Of a stretch of DNA of 53,108 bases, positions 48,077-53,108 are shown piece by piece; within the stretch, counting starts at the first letter, position 1, and every line of letters starts with the position of its first letter. Source of the stretch: Sphingopyxis sp. (GTDB taxonomy: Bacteria; Pseudomonadota; Alphaproteobacteria; Sphingomonadales; Sphingomonadaceae); assembly GCA_015657575.1 (NCBI GenBank), contig JACDQN010000420.1, forward strand, positions 1 to 53,108. The letters run 5' to 3'. The position numbers were made by a program, and so were the translations under genes. Under the pieces are notes generated by a model. That model searched no databases and had not been told where the DNA came from. It saw only the letters and a list, made by a program, of their open reading frames with translations.

Positions 48077-48612
48077 AAAAGCCTGCATCCGAATATCTCA
48101 CCGCCACCCGCCAATTTTTCGGCGATGGCGAATATTGGCTGATGCTGCCTCTCGTCCAGATGGTCGAATTCGAGAAGCGATATGATCGCAGCCTTGCCCG
48201 GATATACGGCGAACTCTCGAGCAGCCTGTTCGAAGACGCCGACGGCAAGTTGAAGCTGCTGGGCGACGGCGATATTCGCGCGCCGATCCTCAACGAGATT
48301 CTGCGCCTTGGGCTTATCGGTGGCAATTCCGGCCCTGACCATGGCGACGGCACTGAGGTTGGCCCACAGCGCGCCGACACGCTGATCAAGAGCTATGCCT
48401 ATCCGGAACGCCCGGTCGAGGAAGTCGCGGCGCTTGTCTTTCGGGCGCTTCATGCTGCCATCGTCGGCGATCCGGCTCAGCGCGAGGCCATGTCGGAGAA
48501 GGCAGCGCAGTCCGACGAGCGCCGCGACAAGCTCGGCAAACAGGTCGGCGAGTTGTTCGGCCCCGGCGCGCGGGCGCGTGAAGAGGCGATCAGCGCCGCA
48601 ATGGCCGAATAA
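48073..48612 (+). CDS. tail assembly chaperone-like (GTA gp10/TAC family)
   Basis: RQFFGDGEYWLMLPLVQMVEFEKRYDRSLARIYGEL; position before gp10-like and tape measure genes. Confidence 0.65.
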   Translation: MKKPASEYLTATRQFFGDGEYWLMLPLVQMVEFEKRYDRSLARIYGELSSSLFEDADGKLKLLGDGDIRAPILNEILRLGLIGGNSGPDHGDGTEVGPQRADTLIKSYAYPERPVEEVAALVFRALHAAIVGDPAQREAMSEKAAQSDERRDKLGKQVGELFGPGARAREEAISAAMAE

Positions 48613-49031
48613 TGTCCCGCGTGTGGTCCGGACAGGCATCGCTCGACAAGCGGCTGAAGGCGATACGATCGCCGCGGGCGCAGAAGCTGCTCGGCGGCGC
48701 GTTGAAAGAGGCTGGCGATCTCATCGGCACCTATGCGCAGAAGTTGATCACGACCGGAGCTGTCAGCGGGAAAGGGCACGTCCCGAGCAAGCCCGGCGAG
48801 CCTCCATCGAACGATTCAGGGGTGTTGGCCAATAATATCGAGGTCACTCAGCCCGAGATCGATGAAGTCGTGGTTTCGTCGAACGCGCCATACGCAAGCG
48901 CGCTCGAGCTGGGGACGAGCAAGATGGAAGCGCGCCCATATTTTCGGCCCGCGCGTGACGCCAAAAAGCGCGAGGCCCGCAAGCGTTTCGCCGAGCAGGT
49001 CGACAAGATCGTCAAAGGAGCAGCAGACTAA
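48612..49031 (+). CDS. HK97 gp10-like tail completion protein
   Basis: KLLGGALKEAGDLIGTYAQKLITTGAVSGKGHVPSKPGEPPSNDSGVLANNIEV... YASALELGTSKMEARPYFRPA. Confidence 0.8.
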   Translation: MSRVWSGQASLDKRLKAIRSPRAQKLLGGALKEAGDLIGTYAQKLITTGAVSGKGHVPSKPGEPPSNDSGVLANNIEVTQPEIDEVVVSSNAPYASALELGTSKMEARPYFRPARDAKKREARKRFAEQVDKIVKGAAD

Positions 49032-51895
49032 TGGCCGAGGTCGACCCCCTGATTTTCAAGATCCTCGCGGACTCGAAAGCCGCCCGAAAAGAGGTGCAGG
49101 ATTTCCAGCGCCTCACCGGGCAGGGTTTGAATCGCGTCGAAAAGGATGTGCTGCGCCTCGAGGCCCAGATGAAGCGCTCGACAGGCGCGATCGGCGGGCA
49201 CTTGAAGGGCTTGGCCGGAACGCTGGGAACGCTGTTCACCGGGCGCGAACTCGTCGGCATGATCGATGGCTTCACCCGCCTGCAAAACTCGCTTCGCGTG
49301 GCGGGGCTCGAAGGGCAGGCACTCGAAACGGTGCAAACCCGCCTGCTCAATCTGTCGACGAAATATGGCGTCAATGTCGGCGAATTGGCCGGGCTTTACG
49401 GGAAGGCCACGCTCGCCGGGCGCGAACTCGGCGCAACCGAGGATCAGCTTCTGCAGATCACCGAGGCCAGCGCGCAAGCCCTCAAAATTTCGGGCACGAA
49501 CGCGACGCAGGCGCAGGGCGCGCTGCTGGGATTGACCCAAGCCCTGTCGTCGGGGACGGTAAGAGCCGAAGAATTCAATCAAATTTTGGAAGGCGGCCTG
49601 CAGCCCCTCCTCCAAGCAGCCGCCAATTCGGAGCGGTTCGGCGGGTCGATCGCCAAGCTGCGCCAAGCCGTGGTCGACGGCAAATTCTCCAGCCAGGAAT
49701 TTTATCAGGCCATCCTCGCCGGATCGGCCGAACTGGATGCCAAGGCGTCGAAAGCGACACTGACCCTCGCTGGCGCGTTCGAGGCGCTGACATCGCGGCT
49801 CACCGTCTATATCGGCACCGCCGCACAAACGAACGGCGCGACGGCTGCCCTTGCCGGCGGGCTGAGCCTGCTTGCCGACAATATCGACGTGCTGATCCCG
49901 GCGCTCGCGCTTGTGGCGACGTTCGTTGGCACCAGAATGGTCACTGCGGCCATCGCCGGCAGCGCGGCCTACGCCGGCTTCACCGCTACCCTTGCGGGCA
50001 CGGCTTCTGCCAGCGCGATCGCGACGCGAGGCCTCGCTGCGCTTACCGCCGCAATGACCGGCCCCGCTGGTGTCGCTCTTGCCGTCACAGCCGTGGTGGC
50101 GAGCTTCGCCTATTTCTCGACCAGCGCCGACAATGCGGCCAATTCGGTCGAAGGGCTCAAGAAATCGAACGAAAATGCGAGCACCGAACTCGACCGCATG
50201 ATCGGGCGCTTGAAAGCCGCCGGCGTCCAAACCGACGAACTCGCCGCCGCAGCCGACCGCGCGCGCGGCCCGATTGATGGCCTCGCCGATTCATTCCGCC
50301 AAGCGCTGATCGAAGCCCGGAAATTCAATGCCGAGGTCGGCGCGACCGGCCTGCAACAGAACAGCGACGATATTCAGGCTACCCAGGGCAGGCAGGCGAC
50401 GCTGCGCGAGTATATCCGCGCTCAGCGGGCAGCCAACCCCGGTGCGATACGCGAGGGACGCAAATCGCCTCAGTTGATCCGCGCCGAGCAGCAGCTTGCC
50501 GAGGAGATGCGCCGAGAGGCTTTGCTTCGCGCCCAGCGTGACGTGCGCGTTGCCGGAATGCGGGCAGGCGTCGACGTGGATAGTGACACGCCCGTTCGCT
50601 CGACCTCGACGACAGCGACAAAGCCGACGCGCACCCGCACCGGCAATAACACCGACCCCCTTGACGCCGTGTTTCGCAACGAACAGGAATTGCGCCAGCT
50701 TCAGCTCGAAGAACTGCGCGCCAAGGAACAAGCGGCCACGTCGGCGACTGCGCGCGCCGATCTCGCCCGCCAGGCGCTTGCACTCGAAGCGACCATGCGG
50801 CGCAAGGATATTGACGAGACACAGCGCAAAGGTCAGCTCACCGCCGAGGAAGCCAACGCCCGCCGCAAGATCGTCGACAACCTTTATGGCGCGGCCGACG
50901 AGATTACCGTGCAGGGGCGCGAGACGGCCTACCAGCTTGCGATCAGTCGCGAGGAACAGCAGCGCATCGCTCGGCAGCAAACCGACGCCATGCGCGACGA
51001 GCTGGACGCGCTGGGCGCCGAGGCTGGCATCACGGACGTCAGGAAGAGCCGTGTCGCGATCGAGCGCCGGATGCTCGAAATTCAGCAGGAGATCGAACGT
51101 GCGTTGCTTGAGGAGGCCATCGCACGCGGCGATGTCGGTGACGCGGCCAAGGCTCGCGCGGCACTGGCCCGGAAGCAGCAGGCCGTCCGCACCGGATTCG
51201 AGCAGGACAATCAAGGGCCGCTTGGCGAATATCTCGATGGTCTGCGCAAGGCGGGCATGAACCTCGACGATCAATTCGAAGGCATCGCGGTCAACGGCCT
51301 GCGCTCGCTCAATGACGGGCTGGCCGATGCTATCGCGAACAGCCGCAATCTCGGCGACGTATTTGCGAATGTGGCGCGATCGATCATCGCCGACCTCATT
51401 CGCATCGCAATTCAACAGACCATCGTGAACGCGCTAATGAACGCGGCAGGCGGCCTCTTCGGAGGCGGCGGTGGCGGCGGGCTTTCCATCACCAATCTCG
51501 TGGGAGGCGCGGTGAAGGGTGCCGGCAAAGTCTCGGGCGCTCGAGCGGGCGGTGGTCCCGTCGCGGCTGGTCAGATTTACCGCGTCAACGAGGCATCCTC
51601 GCCCGGCAATCCTGAATATTTTCGACCGGCCATGAGCGGCACCGTCATCCCGCTCGGTCAGGTGAACGCTAGTGCATCACGGGGCGCGTCCCGCGAGCCG
51701 ATCGTGATCAAAGTATTTGCAGATGAGGGTAAGACGTTTGCGCCGCGAGTCGAGGCAATCAGCGCGGGGGTCTCCGTTCAGGTAACGCGCGAAGCGGCGC
51801 CGCATATCGCTCGAAGCGGAGCTAACATGGCCGTCGACAGCATTGCAAAAATGCAGCGCTACGGCTCGTCCCCTCTCGGAGGGCCCTACAGATGA
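49031..51895 (+). CDS. phage tail tape measure protein
   Basis: 954 aa; N-terminal tape-measure domain (LSTKYGVNVGELAGLYGKATLAGRELG...FNQILEGGLQPLLQAAANS), hydrophobic segment, coiled coil, C-terminal lambda-type domain NVARSIIADLIRIAIQQTIVNALM. Confidence 0.92.
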   Translation: MAEVDPLIFKILADSKAARKEVQDFQRLTGQGLNRVEKDVLRLEAQMKRSTGAIGGHLKGLAGTLGTLFTGRELVGMIDGFTRLQNSLRVAGLEGQALETVQTRLLNLSTKYGVNVGELAGLYGKATLAGRELGATEDQLLQITEASAQALKISGTNATQAQGALLGLTQALSSGTVRAEEFNQILEGGLQPLLQAAANSERFGGSIAKLRQAVVDGKFSSQEFYQAILAGSAELDAKASKATLTLAGAFEALTSRLTVYIGTAAQTNGATAALAGGLSLLADNIDVLIPALALVATFVGTRMVTAAIAGSAAYAGFTATLAGTASASAIATRGLAALTAAMTGPAGVALAVTAVVASFAYFSTSADNAANSVEGLKKSNENASTELDRMIGRLKAAGVQTDELAAAADRARGPIDGLADSFRQALIEARKFNAEVGATGLQQNSDDIQATQGRQATLREYIRAQRAANPGAIREGRKSPQLIRAEQQLAEEMRREALLRAQRDVRVAGMRAGVDVDSDTPVRSTSTTATKPTRTRTGNNTDPLDAVFRNEQELRQLQLEELRAKEQAATSATARADLARQALALEATMRRKDIDETQRKGQLTAEEANARRKIVDNLYGAADEITVQGRETAYQLAISREEQQRIARQQTDAMRDELDALGAEAGITDVRKSRVAIERRMLEIQQEIERALLEEAIARGDVGDAAKARAALARKQQAVRTGFEQDNQGPLGEYLDGLRKAGMNLDDQFEGIAVNGLRSLNDGLADAIANSRNLGDVFANVARSIIADLIRIAIQQTIVNALMNAAGGLFGGGGGGGLSITNLVGGAVKGAGKVSGARAGGGPVAAGQIYRVNEASSPGNPEYFRPAMSGTVIPLGQVNASASRGASREPIVIKVFADEGKTFAPRVEAISAGVSVQVTREAAPHIARSGANMAVDSIAKMQRYGSSPLGGPYR

Positions 51896-52137
51896 TCACC
51901 GACGAAATGAAGCAAGACGCCATCCTCGATATGGAGGTCGCGCCGGATATCCTATTCTGGACCGAGGCGGCGCTGGTCAATCGCGGGGTGACGGATGCAG
52001 AGCGCGTCATTCCGGTGCTGCTCGCGACGGCATGGTATCGACATAAGGAAATGCACGGCGCAGACCAGTCGGCGCCCTTCGCGCGGCTCTTGCGGGGCTG
52101 GGCCGACAGCATCGACGCGATGGAACGGCCGAACTGA
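51892..52137 (+). CDS. hypothetical protein
   Basis: MITDEMKQDAILDMEVAPDILFWTEAALVNRGVTDAERVIPVLLATAWYRHKE...; ATGA-coupled to tape measure gene. Confidence 0.65.
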   Translation: MITDEMKQDAILDMEVAPDILFWTEAALVNRGVTDAERVIPVLLATAWYRHKEMHGADQSAPFARLLRGWADSIDAMERPN

Positions 52138-52190
52138 TCGCATTGCGCCGACACCTCGCCTGCGATAGCGATGCGACCGAGGGGGGGCGT

Positions 52191-52577
52191 ATGTCCGAAA
52201 CTATTGAAATCAAATCCTGTCCGATGTGCGGCAACGACGCGCCGGCACCAGCGCCGCGCTGCACGTGCGGGTATGTCTTTTCATCGACCCAGCCGATCGA
52301 GGCGGTTGAATGGGAGCCGGACGCTTCCTCTGGCGAGCCCGGTGACGGATGGCGCAACGCCGGATCCATATTGGCCGTCATCGGGGCGATCGCCCTGGCC
52401 TATGGCCTTTTTAGCGGCATCTCGGTCGATGCTGGTTATGGTTATGACGATGTCGTCAATCTGGGGCTGATGTTCGAGAAGGGCGCAATCATCGCGTGCG
52501 GCCTTACGGCGTTGACCATGGGCACGCTCTGCCTTGGCGTCGGCGCGATCGTGAAGGCGATTGGGCGGAACCGCTAG
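52191..52577 (+). CDS. zinc-ribbon plus two-TM membrane protein
   Basis: CPMCGNDAPAPAPRCTCGYVF followed by AGSILAVIGAIALAYGLFSGISV and IIACGLTALTMGTLCLGVGAIV. Confidence 0.7.
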   Translation: MSETIEIKSCPMCGNDAPAPAPRCTCGYVFSSTQPIEAVEWEPDASSGEPGDGWRNAGSILAVIGAIALAYGLFSGISVDAGYGYDDVVNLGLMFEKGAIIACGLTALTMGTLCLGVGAIVKAIGRNR

Positions 52578-52655
52578 CGTTTCATTGCTCTTTCACACAT
52601 CGCCGCTATGGCACGATTAGCCCCGCCTCTCTTGCGACCCGGGAGGTGGGGCCAC

Positions 52656-52904
52656 CTAAACCTTCCCCCCATCGATCACCCCGAACCGCGGCGTGCCATC
52701 GGGATCGTCCAGATTGAGCGCGGCCAGGCGCAGCGAGTGCGCGAACTCGTCCCATGCCTCATTGTCTGGATCGTCCTTCGCGCCCTCACGCTCGACCGCG
52801 CGCGCCGCTGCAACCAGCTCGTCGGGCTCGATAGCGCCCGACCGAATCAGGGCGCGCGCGAGGTGATAGAGCGCGCTCTGGGCAGGGGCGGCGTCGTCGG
52901 ACAT
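52656..52904 (-). CDS. hypothetical protein at the attR end
   Basis: MSDDAAPAQSALYHLARALIRSGAIEPDELVAAARAVEREGAKDDPDNEAWDEF... Confidence 0.6.
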   Translation of the reverse strand: MSDDAAPAQSALYHLARALIRSGAIEPDELVAAARAVEREGAKDDPDNEAWDEFAHSLRLAALNLDDPDGTPRFGVIDGGKV

Positions 52905-53029
52905 GGGGCGGTGTGTAGCAGCGGGCAGGGTGAAATGCACTATTCGCCGCCGCAGTCGTATATACTGCCTTGCGGAAATATTAGGCTGTTTCGGCTGCCG
53001 CGCTATTCGCGAAAACTGGCGGAAAATGT

Positions 53030-53106
<77 letters not shown>

Positions 53107-53108
53107 AC

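Noticed and set aside
48862-50277. 471-aa plus-strand ORF and 49028..50230 (-)
   Set aside because: Overlap the tape measure gene in other frames; Arg-rich composition.

Overview
High-GC alphaproteobacterial DNA (sphingomonad-like, judged from gene content). Positions 1-35.5 kb are chromosomal: the end of a HAD phosphatase, an alpha/beta hydrolase, and a minus-strand operon of two giant paralogous proteins. The paralogs share a ~1000-aa scaffold but end in different enzymes: a papain-like cysteine protease in one, a GHSRGG alpha/beta hydrolase plus a beta-rich C-terminal domain in the other. A small ORF lies between them. Next come a TonB receptor/MFS/TauD/arylsulfatase operon, tandem pirins, a LysR regulator, a seven-gene minus-strand oxidoreductive/hydrolase operon, and a czcCBA-type heavy-metal efflux operon behind a MerR-type promoter. 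Positions 35.5-53.08 kb are an integrated ~17.5-kb element at the 3' end of tRNA-Lys(CTT), bounded by exact 51-bp direct repeats. It carries integrase, repressor/AlpA switch, Toprim/RepA-type primase-helicase, DUF2213, tail chaperone, gp10-like and tape-measure genes. No terminase, portal, major capsid or lysis gene is recognisable, so it resembles a satellite or a decayed prophage. At least ten genes or gene ends look broken by inferred single-base deletions, on both the chromosome and the element; this points to assembly indels or widespread decay. One of them creates an apparent adaptor-pump fusion. The leading candidate for a new system is the twin scaffold proteins with swapped C-terminal enzymes. 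All family calls were made by eye without database searches.
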